From the NCBI RefSeq assembly GCF_017354945.1, contig NZ_CP071503.1, forward strand, positions 992,001 through 1,056,000: 64,000 nt of DNA. Reading direction: 5' to 3'. The notes under the pieces were generated by a model. The model was not told where the DNA came from. It saw only the letters and a program-made list of their open reading frames with translations, and ran no database searches. Every line of letters begins with the position of its first letter. Position 1 is the first letter of the stretch. Below, piece after piece: positions 1 to 6,960 of the stretch. This DNA is from Shewanella avicenniae (lineage in GTDB: Bacteria > Pseudomonadota > Gammaproteobacteria > Enterobacterales > Shewanellaceae). Position numbers and translations under genes: made by a program.

Positions 1-1521
1 ACGGCTGTCCATTGGCGAGGTATGATCAGTAAAATCCATTTGTGTTAAGGACATGAGTAGTGGGGAATCGTTTACTTCAGATAAGGCGTTTACAGAAGCT
101 TCTTCGTTGAGAAGTCGAGTGACTTCACTAACGTTGTTATCGGCACATGCGACAATCAGTGGTGTTGTTTTTCTTTGGAGTCCACCCTCTATACCGACAG
201 TTATCTTCTTTTTGTCCAAATTATTAGTTAGCACATCTTCATCATCTATGAGTAAGCCTGCTTTGATTGGATATTCAGGATAAATCACACCCGGGTATGC
301 CAACTCATTAGTGAAGATGTGTGAAAATTTGACTCTTAGATCCGCGATTTCATTGCCAGCAAGTAGCTCAATTTTATTTTTACCATCAACTTCCCGTCTC
401 GCTGGTAGATAGTCTAGTCCAAGCAAGATAGCTGCTGATTTTAGTCGATTAATGAATACCTTATCTGGTCTTTCCTGATATGCTGCAACTAGCAATGCTT
501 CATTCAGGATTACCTCTATCTGATAGTCAGAGTGACCTCTATAAAGTACCTCTTCAAAGGCCCGCTTATATTCGTTGTTCGCAGCTTTTAGCTGGCCATT
601 CAAGACTAAGTGATGAGCATTGAACTGATGATATGCGTATTTTAAGCCGAGCCTCGGGTCAAACTTATCAAGTTCCTGTTTCAACTTAGCTAGGAGCTGC
701 TCAAAATGTGCTTTGTCATTGTTCGATTTTGTTGACTGGCATTTGTTACGTATTTCTTCAAAAATCTGTTTTATATAACGTTTAGCAATTAAGAAATGTT
801 TAGCATTCTGGCTATGTGCCAATTTGAATTCTCTACTCATTGGCTCCCAATCTATCGGAGCATGTTCTTTATCAGGAGAAAAATTTAGAACAAATCTTGA
901 GCATATCACCCCCCACTTGATATTCAGCCATTGTTGTTCTGATATGTGTTTACTGTCTGAATAGAGATTCAACTTCTCAACAAATTTCAAAGAAGGGAGT
1001 TCTCTTTGATTTCCCCAAAGGAATACTCGATCTTTTGCTTCCTTAGTGTTCATTAGAGACCACAGCCACTTTCGAGTATCCTCTCTTAGAAGTATTAAAT
1101 CTATACCGGATGGCATACATAATCGTTCTTTATAGTTATCGATTTGGCCGAAAGCTGAAAGGATTAACATGCTGAAAAAATTAGTTTTCTGAAAAATTTC
1201 ATTAGCCTGTTCTACGGATAGACCATCTAGAGGATGTTGTTTAATCCATTCAAAATATTCTCTAAAAACAGTTCGTAAAAAGATGGTTGTTCTAGCCCAT
1301 ATCTCATCGCCAAATATTGATCGTATTGGTGCCAAAATGGTCAATTCTTTGAGGTCCTCGAACTCACCAATGTGGATTTCTGTTTTCTTACAAGCATCAT
1401 CCAGTTTTCTAGCACACTGAGGAGATATGAATGACTTGGTGTCAAAGGCATTTGCTATCTCTCTTAATAGGCTTTGCGCGGTAGGATAAGGCGTTGATCG
1501 ATTTTTATTAGTAAACCTCAT
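1..1521 (-). CDS. Ankyrin-repeat-type hypothetical protein, 3' end cut by window edge
   Basis: An uninterrupted minus-strand frame of 507 codons starts at ATG 1521-1519 (MRFTNKNRSTP) and is still open at base 1. The first 400 or so residues look mainly helical and I do not recognise them. Near residue 455 onward the sequence takes on an ankyrin-repeat pattern (TPLIVACADNNVSDVTRLL, then a second NDSPLL start), which suggests a protein-interaction C-terminus continuing beyond the window. Its start overlaps the end of the upstream HicA-like gene by 14 bases, so the two are probably cotranscribed. AT-rich and without a recognised family, it fits an accessory or island gene; a defence-type role is possible but not shown. 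Confidence 0.75.
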   Translation of the reverse strand, partial: MRFTNKNRSTPYPTAQSLLREIANAFDTKSFISPQCARKLDDACKKTEIHIGEFEDLKELTILAPIRSIFGDEIWARTTIFLRTVFREYFEWIKQHPLDGLSVEQANEIFQKTNFFSMLILSAFGQIDNYKERLCMPSGIDLILLREDTRKWLWSLMNTKEAKDRVFLWGNQRELPSLKFVEKLNLYSDSKHISEQQWLNIKWGVICSRFVLNFSPDKEHAPIDWEPMSREFKLAHSQNAKHFLIAKRYIKQIFEEIRNKCQSTKSNNDKAHFEQLLAKLKQELDKFDPRLGLKYAYHQFNAHHLVLNGQLKAANNEYKRAFEEVLYRGHSDYQIEVILNEALLVAAYQERPDKVFINRLKSAAILLGLDYLPARREVDGKNKIELLAGNEIADLRVKFSHIFTNELAYPGVIYPEYPIKAGLLIDDEDVLTNNLDKKKITVGIEGGLQRKTTPLIVACADNNVSEVTRLLNEEASVNALSEVNDSPLLMSLTQMDFTDHTSPMDSR

Positions 1522-1720
1522 TTTTTATTACCCTTTCGATGTCCTTTCTAAGGTTTTTATAGGCACGACAGTCACTTGGCGTAGATGGTACTGTAATGCG
1601 TTTCCCTGTTCTTGAAAATAAACTGCCGTGCTTTTTTCCTTTTGAATATGACCAATGGTGATTTTTGATCAACCAAGAAATGTAATTATGGATATCTTTA
1701 TCATTGCTAATGCGCTTCAT
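1508..1720 (-). CDS. HicA-like small protein
   Basis: A 70-residue basic protein. I start it at ATG 1720-1718 (MKRISNDKD) because AAGGAG lies six bases upstream; a longer start at 1756 would fall inside the hairpin at 1735-1754 and has no ribosome site. The C-terminal half (KKHGSLFSRTGKRITVPSTP, then a basic RAYKN.RKDIER segment) resembles HicA-fold RNA-binding/mRNA-interferase-like proteins, where a K/HG step precedes a VTVP strand. No HicB antitoxin is adjacent, so a toxin role is unproven. It lies between the 46-residue SMP-like gene and the ankyrin-type gene, overlapping the latter by 14 bases, and is probably part of the same transcript. Confidence 0.6.
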   Translation of the reverse strand: MKRISNDKDIHNYISWLIKNHHWSYSKGKKHGSLFSRTGKRITVPSTPSDCRAYKNLRKDIERVIKNEVY

Positions 1721-1734
1721 ATAGCTCCTTAAAC

Positions 1735-1754
1735 GGGGAGAGAGCGCTCTCCCC
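1735..1754. repeat. Perfect 8-bp-stem hairpin between two small genes
   Basis: GGGGAGAG, loop AGCG, CTCTCCCC. On the plus strand it is followed by ATTTTT. It lies just upstream of the ribosome site of the HicA-like gene on the minus strand, so it could act as an attenuator or transcript-stability element. A plus-strand terminator is the alternative, but no plus-strand gene reads into it. Confidence 0.55.
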
Positions 1755-1771
1755 ATTTTTCGTCAACTTAT

Positions 1772-1912
1772 CTATTGGCCATTTTTCTCTGCCGCACGTT
1801 GAGCACGACCAGTAAAGTCGCCCTTAGGAACTTGTCCTCCTTGTTTTTTCGCATTTGAGCTATGAATGCGTGCTGCATCTGTTTTCGTCATTGGTGTTTT
1901 TTGCTTAGACAT
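1772..1912 (-). CDS. Small SMP-like (seed-maturation-type) protein, 46 aa
   Basis: ATG 1912-1910 to TAG 1774-1772 encodes 46 residues beginning MSKQKTPMTKTDAARIHSSN and ending in GRAQRAAEKNGQ. AGGAG sits about six bases before the start. The pattern of MTK.DAARI.S..AK..GG, then a basic/Ala AQRAAEKN tail, matches the short bacterial proteins annotated with the SMP (seed maturation protein) domain, whose function is unknown. It is the first gene of a minus-strand group with the HicA-like and ankyrin-type genes. The call is from pattern recognition only, but length, ribosome site and composition all support a real gene. Confidence 0.6.
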   Translation of the reverse strand: MSKQKTPMTKTDAARIHSSNAKKQGGQVPKGDFTGRAQRAAEKNGQ

Positions 1913-2035
1913 GGGATCTCCTGATGTCTGTTAAGTGGAGATCTGATGATAGGAATTGAGCCTTTTAAGGTAAGCAGGGTAATTGGAGAGAAAATTTTTA
2001 ATTGATTTTCAGCGGTCAAGTCGTAAGCTTTGCTT

Positions 2036-2133
2036 AGGTCTTGTCGATACCTGCTGCCCACTATAGCGAACCCGGATGGGATGACTCGAACACTTCTTTA
2101 GCTTAGGTTTTTCTGCGACCTCGGCAGTGGGCA
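2036..2133 (+). promoter_or_regulatory. Structured leader candidate upstream of Glyoxalase_8-type gene
   Basis: Two similar small hairpins, GCTTAGGT...ACCT at 2032-2052 and GCTTAGGT...ACCT at 2101-2121, are each followed by one arm of a longer pairing: TGCCCACT at 2055-2062 and its exact complement AGTGGGCA at 2126-2133. The structure ends about 26 bases before the gene start at 2160. This could be a cis-regulatory RNA; no known riboswitch family is recognised. Confidence 0.35.
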
Positions 2134-2159
2134 CCGTTTTCGCGTAATTGGAGAAACTT

Positions 2160-2747
2160 ATGCAAATCAAACGTATTGTCTCAATTTCTACAGTCGAACG
2201 GTTAAAGCAAAAAGCGCGAAAGCTGAAGCGAGAGCATGCAATATCTCATACTGAAGCATTAGAAGTTGTTGCTAGAACGATTGGTTTTGATCATTGGCAC
2301 CAAGTCACTTTAGCGTGTGAGCCTTATCGATTAGCTGATGAAGCATTTTCAAATGGCTGTGTTTTAGCATTTGATCAAAAAGAATCACTTGATGTTGATA
2401 CTCGTGATGGAAAGCTTGTCAACGATCCAATATTGGGCTTTCTAGCCAAAAACAAACTTACTGAGATTTTCGGCAATTTTGTAGATGAAGACGACCCCCT
2501 TGGACGGAGATTTAAGGATACGTTGTCTGCTGAAGAATTAGAGCATGAGGTGCAAGACTATTTTGATTTTGAATTTTTCAGAATAGTTCCTGGTGCTTGT
2601 GAGTTTTCGTTGAAAAAGGTCTTGTCATATCTGAAGGACTATACTTCTTGGATGCCGAACTACATCTGGGTCAAGGGTGAGTTAATTGATTGCTTTGACT
2701 TACCGTCAGTTTATGATGACGAGGACCTTGTTGAGCTGCGGCTATAG
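2160..2747 (+). CDS. Protein with Glyoxalase_8-like N-terminal domain
   Basis: A 195-residue acidic protein. ATG 2160 is chosen over an in-frame TTG at 2148 because GGAGAA precedes it at the right distance. The N-terminal 50 residues (KARKLKREHAISHTEALEVV followed by ARTIGFDHWH) match the short glyoxalase-related domain pattern (A..LK...ISHSEALE..A...GF..W) found in many plasmid and island proteins of unknown function. The rest is Asp/Glu-rich and unrecognised. A structured leader lies upstream. Nothing here supports a metal-dependent glyoxalase activity; the domain name reflects similarity only. Confidence 0.65.
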   Translation: MQIKRIVSISTVERLKQKARKLKREHAISHTEALEVVARTIGFDHWHQVTLACEPYRLADEAFSNGCVLAFDQKESLDVDTRDGKLVNDPILGFLAKNKLTEIFGNFVDEDDPLGRRFKDTLSAEELEHEVQDYFDFEFFRIVPGACEFSLKKVLSYLKDYTSWMPNYIWVKGELIDCFDLPSVYDDEDLVELRL

Positions 2748-3115
2748 AGGGTAGTGCAAAGATCCGATTGGTCTTAAGCAACTTCACATATATTATTGGT
2801 TAAGTTGGTGTAATGGCTGATTTTAGGGGCTGTAATAGTCTGTCAGAAAGACGCAATCTCTCTAAAAGCTTGGGATGAAAGCAGAGCCTAAACTTTGAAC
2901 GCTGCACTCTAATGTAGAGTTTCCTACTTAAATTGATTGAGTTGTTGGACGGTGACGAAAAAGCAAATCAGAGGTTCCAACTACAATTGTCGAGTTGTTG
3001 TCTCAGATAGTTGATTATTGAAACCTATAGTTTCCAACTACAATTGACGTGATCAAATCAATCGGTTATTGACGTATATAGTGCCATTTGGCATTGATTT
3101 GAGTTAGCTTGAAGC
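2748..3115. other. Gene-free stretch with three diverged direct repeats
   Basis: No convincing coding frame. Three related copies of GTTTCCAACTACAATTG lie at 2919-2936 (diverged), 2973-2989 and 3030-3046, spaced 54 and 57 bases. The first two are also followed by GAGTTGTTG. See findings. Confidence 0.5.
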
Positions 3116-3120
3116 TTGAG

Positions 3121-3147
3121 AAGGCGAACCGAAAGGTTCGCCTTTTT
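3121..3147 (+). terminator. Rho-independent terminator
   Basis: AAGGCGAACC, loop GAAA, AAGG complement GGTTCGCCTT and then a T run. The same GGCGAACC/GGTTCGCC stem ends two chromosomal genes later in the window (13403 and 15305). Confidence 0.8.
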
Positions 3148-3564
3148 GCATTTAGCCCGAAGTGGTCAATTGCCTGCCGCAGGCTTATGCACACGCAGCC
3201 TTGTGGCACGATGCAAGTACGTCCGTGTAATCTCGGCGCCAGCTAATTACGTCCCTGTAATTAGCCAGCTCGCCATCCTTGGCTCGCGCTCATGGGCACA
3301 TCGCTATCACGATATTCGCCATGCTGGCGACGGCCACAAGTCCGCATGTGCTGTTAAATGTCGGCGTACATCCGCATGCTAAGCGTTAACTGTAGGTAAT
3401 TTGATGTGTAACAAGCACATTAACTGCAGTACGTCAGGTCAAAATTTCGCTTTTTCCTATTGTGCTCAATAAGATGTGAGCATAAATTAAACGAAAAGTT
3501 TTCATGGAAAACGACATGATGTCATCCAATATACTGTTGGGCGCAATAATCGAACGGAGACAAT
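3148..3564. other. Non-coding stretch, probable cassette-array debris
   Basis: No credible gene. It holds a perfect 9-bp-stem hairpin (GCTAATTAC/GTAATTAGC, 3242-3265), two similar blocks TCCGCATG...GTTAA about 37 bases apart ending near 3390, and a GCG-TTAAC junction at 3383-3390 that could be the recombination point before the first cassette. I infer decayed attC sequence but could not identify a full site. Confidence 0.4.
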
Positions 3565-4070
3565 ATGAATTATCCTGAACCACAAGATCAGTCATCGCGC
3601 TGGTGGCTATGGCCACTGCTGCCGTTCGCAGCTTTTATAGGGGCAGGCATTGGAGCATTCTTATTGACTCTATTTCAATGGTTCGGATTGAAAATGCAGG
3701 GAGGATTTAGCGAAGATGGATGGTATTTTTTGTACATACTACCCATTATCTCGTCAGCTGCATTTGGATGGCTATTCGCATATATAACGCTTTATCTTGC
3801 TCCAAAAGGCAAGGTAATAGCTGCATCGGTATTAGTAGCAATTCTTGGCGCCTTCTCAGTATTCGGACTTCTTTTTATGTGGCTAAGCCCTCAGCGCGAA
3901 GTAGCCGAAGCTGTACAGGCCACAATTAGCTCAGTCGCAACAGTATCTGCTGCAATTGCAACCATTGTTACGCAAAAGAATGAGTTTGAATAAGTCGCGC
4001 CAAACAAGGCGCTTAATGCGTAGACTTTGTCTTCTCGGACGCCGTTTTGCGACGCCCATTAGCTAATTCG
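3386..4070 (+). mobile_element. Integron gene cassette 1 (putative)
   Basis: Bounded on the left by a possible G/TTAACT junction after base 3385 and on the right by the G/TTATGC crossover after base 4070 inside attC. It carries one plus-strand gene (3565-3993) whose stop codon sits six bases before attC, the usual cassette layout. The left boundary is less certain than the right. Confidence 0.55.
3565..3993 (+). CDS. Cassette-borne small membrane protein
   Basis: A 142-residue protein starting at ATG 3565 with GGAGA ten bases upstream. Three hydrophobic segments are clear: residues about 13-40 (WLWPLLPFAAFIGAGIGAFL), about 52-75 and about 84-108, followed by a polar/Ala-rich helix (REVAEAVQATISSVATVSAA). 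I do not recognise a family. It is the single gene of an integron cassette, ending directly at attC, and such orphan membrane proteins are common cassette cargo. Function unknown. Confidence 0.7.
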   Translation: MNYPEPQDQSSRWWLWPLLPFAAFIGAGIGAFLLTLFQWFGLKMQGGFSEDGWYFLYILPIISSAAFGWLFAYITLYLAPKGKVIAASVLVAILGAFSVFGLLFMWLSPQREVAEAVQATISSVATVSAAIATIVTQKNEFE

Positions 4071-4076
4071 TTATGC
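3999..4076 (+). repeat. attC recombination site 1
   Basis: Left core GCCAAAC (3999-4005) with GGCGCTTAATGCG, right part CGCCCATTAGCTAATTC ending in GTTATGC (4070-4076). The two halves are imperfectly complementary (GCTTAATG against CATTAGC, leaving an extrahelical base), as expected for a folded attC bottom strand. It abuts the stop of the membrane-protein gene. Confidence 0.75.
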
Positions 4077-5271
4077 CCTAATAGGAGAAATAAGCAAAAG
4101 TGGAATACTTAGTTTATGAATTTCCTGACTATGCTGAACGAGTAATTGACATTCTGTTGGAGGAAAACTGGCTTGTTCATTCGTTTCCTTTAAGTAATGA
4201 TGCGGATATTTTTAACCCATCTGTATACTTGTATAACACAGACACTAATGGGTTAGAGTACACAATTCATTTGGATCTCAATATATATCAATACATATTG
4301 AATGCATTCAAGAAAGAGAAGAAAAATTCCTTACATAGAAGTGCTATCGCTTTGGTGGTTTTTGCTAAACTTACAAATATTAAATTTGACCCAACAATCG
4401 CAATCTATGAAAAACTGAACTATAGAAATCAATGTCCAGATGAATTAATTGATGATTTAACTTTATTTCGTCAAATTGACAACGCTAAAATGGAAAATTT
4501 AGCAGAATTTGCTCTAAGCTTTACTGACGCAATTAAACTTCCAGAGCCTGCTTATATAGACCGTTCTCAGTTAAAAACGAAACTTACAGAGTTTCGCAGA
4601 TTAAAAAAATGGGACACTCTTTATGTTCTCGTGATGAAGTTAACGGCGTTGTACTTCTTTGAGACCCGGTTATCGAATGAAGATAAGCTGGAGGCATTTT
4701 GGTGTTGGTGTCATGAAGAGTTCTTGTTTTCATTAGTTGCGACTTGTCTAGCTATTAAGATGTTTGGTAAGCAGCCCACACCAAAGCTAATGAAATACGC
4801 ACCAAAATGTTCTGCTGAAAAAAACAAACAGAACTTAGTCAATATGACTTGGGATTTGTTCTTGTTAGACAAATTCTTTGAAAACTGGGTGAAAAAACCA
4901 GATGACCAAGAGTTTATCTATGCTAGTAATGACAAGCCACTACAGGAAGTCCTAAAAACAGCAATTAAGATACAAAAAGAGGGCACAGTCGTTAATTTAA
5001 CGCAAGACTTGTCACCTTCATTAATCTCATTATTTACGGCTACGTTTGATCAAGTTGCATCAGAGCACGAACGACGCATTTTGAATGTGAAAGACTTTCA
5101 ATCGTTTCGTGATGATATGATCATGCACTATGAGAACGCTTTAGAAGTGCGGGCATAACAAACAAATTAAGAGTATTTAGCACGCGTGGCATTTTTAGCA
5201 TGCGTTAGTTTTTGGAACGGAAGTGCTATGCGGAGGCTTGGTCATTGCGTGCCTCACACCTTAATTGGGCG
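4071..5271 (+). mobile_element. Integron gene cassette 2
   Basis: Runs from the TTATGC junction after 4070 to the G/TTAATC junction at 5271, with one plus-strand gene and a VCR-like attC at its 3' end. No integrase gene or attI is present in the window, so this and cassette 1 form a cluster of attC sites lacking an integrase, or the far end of an array. Confidence 0.75.
4100..5158 (+). CDS. Cassette-borne hypothetical protein, possibly PIN-like
   Basis: A 352-residue soluble protein with GTG start at 4100 and TAGGAGAAA about ten bases upstream; its TAA overlaps the left core of the following attC. I do not recognise a family. One segment near residue 57, IHLDLNIYQYIL, resembles the D-x-N strand-helix motif that opens PIN-type nuclease domains, and acidic residues follow downstream, but the match is too short to assign. 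The rest is mostly helical. Low-GC codon use compared with the chromosome fits recent acquisition as a cassette. A defence nuclease role is speculation. Confidence 0.7.
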   Translation: MEYLVYEFPDYAERVIDILLEENWLVHSFPLSNDADIFNPSVYLYNTDTNGLEYTIHLDLNIYQYILNAFKKEKKNSLHRSAIALVVFAKLTNIKFDPTIAIYEKLNYRNQCPDELIDDLTLFRQIDNAKMENLAEFALSFTDAIKLPEPAYIDRSQLKTKLTEFRRLKKWDTLYVLVMKLTALYFFETRLSNEDKLEAFWCWCHEEFLFSLVATCLAIKMFGKQPTPKLMKYAPKCSAEKNKQNLVNMTWDLFLLDKFFENWVKKPDDQEFIYASNDKPLQEVLKTAIKIQKEGTVVNLTQDLSPSLISLFTATFDQVASEHERRILNVKDFQSFRDDMIMHYENALEVRA

Positions 5272-5277
5272 TTAATC
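5153..5277 (+). repeat. attC recombination site 2, VCR-like
   Basis: GCATAAC (5153-5159) then AAACAAATTAAGAG, central CACGCGTGGCATTTTT, and right end CCTTAATTGGGCGTTAATC (to 5277). This closely follows the Vibrio cholerae repeat (VCR) layout, including length of about 125 bases, the ACGCGTGGC block and the complementary AATTAAG/CTTAATT arms. Confidence 0.85.
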
Positions 5278-5359
5278 CATAGAAATTTTATCCGAAATCG
5301 ACTTAATACATCGGACGTCCTAACGGGCTTTTCTCCAACAGCTGTTTTTTGAATGGCGT

Positions 5360-5386
5360 TGTAATAGCCCCCGATTAAAACGGACA
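5360..5386 (+). repeat. IS left inverted repeat
   Basis: 27 bases beginning TGTAATAGCCCCC; matches the right end with three mismatches or so. Confidence 0.9.
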
Positions 5387-5432
5387 CTCATTAGTTAAGC
5401 GATAGGCTTAGACCTATCTTTAAGGAGTGTCT

Positions 5433-5819
5433 ATGGAACGTATTGAAATTATTACTGGCGAACAACGTCGCCGTCGTTATACTCCGCAAGAAAAAGCAAA
5501 GTTCGTTGCCATGACTATGCAGCCGGGCTATTCGGTTTCGCTGGTTGCCAGGCAAAACGGCATAACCCCGAGTCTATTGTTTAAGTGGAAAAAGCTCATG
5601 CAAGATGGTGGTATGTCTGCTATCCAGTCTGGTGACGAAGTCGTCAGTGCTGCAGACCATAAGGCGCTTCAAAAGAAAGTGAAACAGCTTGAGCAGTTGC
5701 TCGGCCGTAAAACGATGGAAACCGAAATTCTAAAAGAGGCGCTGGAGATAGCTCAGTCAAAAAAGTTGATATCGCGCATGCCATTGCTACCACCGGACGA
5801 TTCCCTGTCCTCCGAGTAG
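5433..5819 (+). CDS. IS2-group transposase OrfA
   Basis: A 128-residue DNA-binding subunit starting at ATG 5433 with TAAGGAG just upstream (a GTG two codons earlier is less likely because it overlaps that site). It has an HTH_Tnp_1-type helix-turn-helix (residues about 12-60, with SVSLVARQNGITPSLLFKWK) and a leucine-zipper region (KKVKQLEQLLGRKTMETEIL), and resembles IS2 InsC. At 5759-5765 the run AAAAAAG lies in the correct phase (A AAA AAG) for a -1 frameshift into orfB, which would give the fused OrfAB transposase; unshifted translation stops at 5819. Confidence 0.93.
   Translation: MERIEIITGEQRRRRYTPQEKAKFVAMTMQPGYSVSLVARQNGITPSLLFKWKKLMQDGGMSAIQSGDEVVSAADHKALQKKVKQLEQLLGRKTMETEILKEALEIAQSKKLISRMPLLPPDDSLSSE
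5759..5765 (+). promoter_or_regulatory. Programmed -1 frameshift slippery sequence (A6G)
   Basis: Six As followed by G, in phase A AAA AAG for the orfA frame. The -1 frame is open from here through orfB without a stop. IS2 itself uses an A6G motif. Confidence 0.85.
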
Positions 5820-5833
5820 CTGCGGCTCTTGGC

Positions 5834-6649
5834 GTGTCGCGTTCGAACTTATACCAACGTTTGTCCGTGCGCCGAGAAGGCCGCTCAGTACGCTACAACA
5901 AGGCTGATGATGCGCTGTTATTGCCGTTAATAATCGACCTCTGCGAGGAGCGTGGAAGCAACGGCTATCGCCGGATTACTGCGCATTTAAATCGCCAGTT
6001 GAAAGCAGAGCAGCATGTAATTACACGAGTGAATCCCAAACGCGTCTATCGCCTGATGCAACAAAACAACTTGCTGTTACGCAAACATACCGGTCGTGTA
6101 AGTGAGCACCGCGCTCATGACGGTCAGGTTATTACGTTGCACCCAAACACTCGCTGGTGCTCAGACGGCTTTGAAATAACGTGCTGGAACAAAGAAAAAG
6201 TGCGCGTGGCATTTAGCTTAGATTGCTGTGATCGTGAAATTATGAGTTATGTAGCCACAACGACGGGTATCCGCGCTGACATGGTTCAAGACATTTTGGT
6301 TGAAAGCATGGAACAGCGCTTCGGAGATGTCCGAGAGTTGCCACATACCGTGGAATGGTTAACCGATAATGGCAGTTGTTATATCGCCGAAGAAACACGG
6401 CAGTTCGCGAAGTCACTCGGTTTTAAGGTGTGCACGACGCCAGTTAGAAGCCCGCAAAGCAATGGCATGGCAGAAGCTTTCGTGAAGACGTTTAAACGAG
6501 ATTATGTATACCTGAATGACCGTCCAGACGCAGCCACGGTGCTTGCAAAGCTCGCTGAATGGTTTGACGATTACAACAATTACCACCCACACAGTGGATT
6601 GAAAATGATGTCACCTAGAGAGTATCGAGCTCTCAAAGTGGCGAGTTAA
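5834..6649 (+). CDS. IS2-group transposase OrfB (DDE integrase core)
   Basis: The catalytic half, 271 residues from the nominal GTG at 5834, but most likely made only as an OrfAB fusion from 5433. It carries an HTH_21-like segment (GSNGYRRITAHL), then the rve integrase core: WCSDGFEI with the first Asp, WLTDNGSCY with the second Asp, and SPQSNGMAEAFVKTFKRDY with the Glu of DDE. These blocks match IS2 InsD nearly motif for motif. It acts on the 27-bp ends of this element. No frameshift or stop damages the frame. Confidence 0.93.
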   Translation: MSRSNLYQRLSVRREGRSVRYNKADDALLLPLIIDLCEERGSNGYRRITAHLNRQLKAEQHVITRVNPKRVYRLMQQNNLLLRKHTGRVSEHRAHDGQVITLHPNTRWCSDGFEITCWNKEKVRVAFSLDCCDREIMSYVATTTGIRADMVQDILVESMEQRFGDVRELPHTVEWLTDNGSCYIAEETRQFAKSLGFKVCTTPVRSPQSNGMAEAFVKTFKRDYVYLNDRPDAATVLAKLAEWFDDYNNYHPHSGLKMMSPREYRALKVAS

Positions 6650-6650
6650 A

Positions 6651-6677
6651 CTGTCCGTTTTAGTGGGGGCAACTACA
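6651..6677 (-). repeat. IS right inverted repeat
   Basis: Reverse complement begins TGTAGTTGCCCCC; followed by the target duplication GGCGT at 6678-6682. Confidence 0.9.
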
Positions 6678-6784
6678 GGCGTCCGCTCATTCTGTGACCT
6701 CGCAAACACCGCCGTTGATTCCAATCCTTTAAGATTAGACAAAATTAATACTCGGTCACGAGTAATAACAATGGGGATGAGCAG

Positions 6785-6928
6785 ATGGATTGGGAAGCAT
6801 TTTTAGCGGCAGGTGCACTTTCAGTATTGCTGGCATTGGTGTTGTTGTCAGTGGGTTCTTGGGTAGGCAGTTGGTTGATTGACCAATTCCGTTTTTCTGC
6901 GCTGCATCGTCCATCTAGTCGCCAGTAA
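6785..6928 (+). CDS. Small single-pass membrane protein, 47 aa
   Basis: ATG 6785 to TAA 6926-6928 gives 47 residues. Residues about 5-28 form one hydrophobic helix (LAAGALSVLLALVLLSVGSW) followed by a short basic tail (RFSALHRPSSRQ). Upstream purine-rich GGGGATGAG could serve as ribosome site at somewhat long spacing. I recognise no family. It lies between the insertion sequence and the convergent phospholipase D gene. Plausible because of composition and codon use, but small enough to be uncertain. Confidence 0.5.
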   Translation: MDWEAFLAAGALSVLLALVLLSVGSWVGSWLIDQFRFSALHRPSSRQ

Positions 6929-6960
6929 CTCCCGCTTTTGTCATCAGGCCGAATAGAAAG

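Larger units (their letters stand above)
5360..6677 (+). mobile_element. IS3-family insertion sequence, IS2 group, complete
   Basis: The ends are imperfect 27-bp inverted repeats: left TGTAATAGCCCCC then GATTAAAACGGACA, right (reverse complement) TGTAGTTGCCCCC then ACTAAAACGGACA. The element is flanked by the 5-bp direct repeat GGCGT (5355-5359 and 6678-6682), the duplication length typical of the IS2 group. It carries orfA and orfB joined by an A6G slippery run. Both ends, both frames and the duplication are intact, so it could be active. It inserted just beyond the last attC. Confidence 0.93.

Noticed and set aside
1735-1760. Rho-independent terminator for a plus-strand gene
   Set aside because: The T run suits the plus strand, but no plus-strand gene lies upstream; kept as an operon hairpin.
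2915-3060. CRISPR array
   Set aside because: Only three imperfect copies, no constant repeat length and no cas genes; reported as diverged repeats instead.
3116-3382. 88-codon plus-strand open frame
   Set aside because: It begins inside a terminator hairpin and its sequence reflects repeated inverted-repeat DNA rather than a protein.
5322-5359. A further attC left end (CCTAACGGGC) just before the insertion sequence
   Set aside because: No complementary right core was found on either side of the element.
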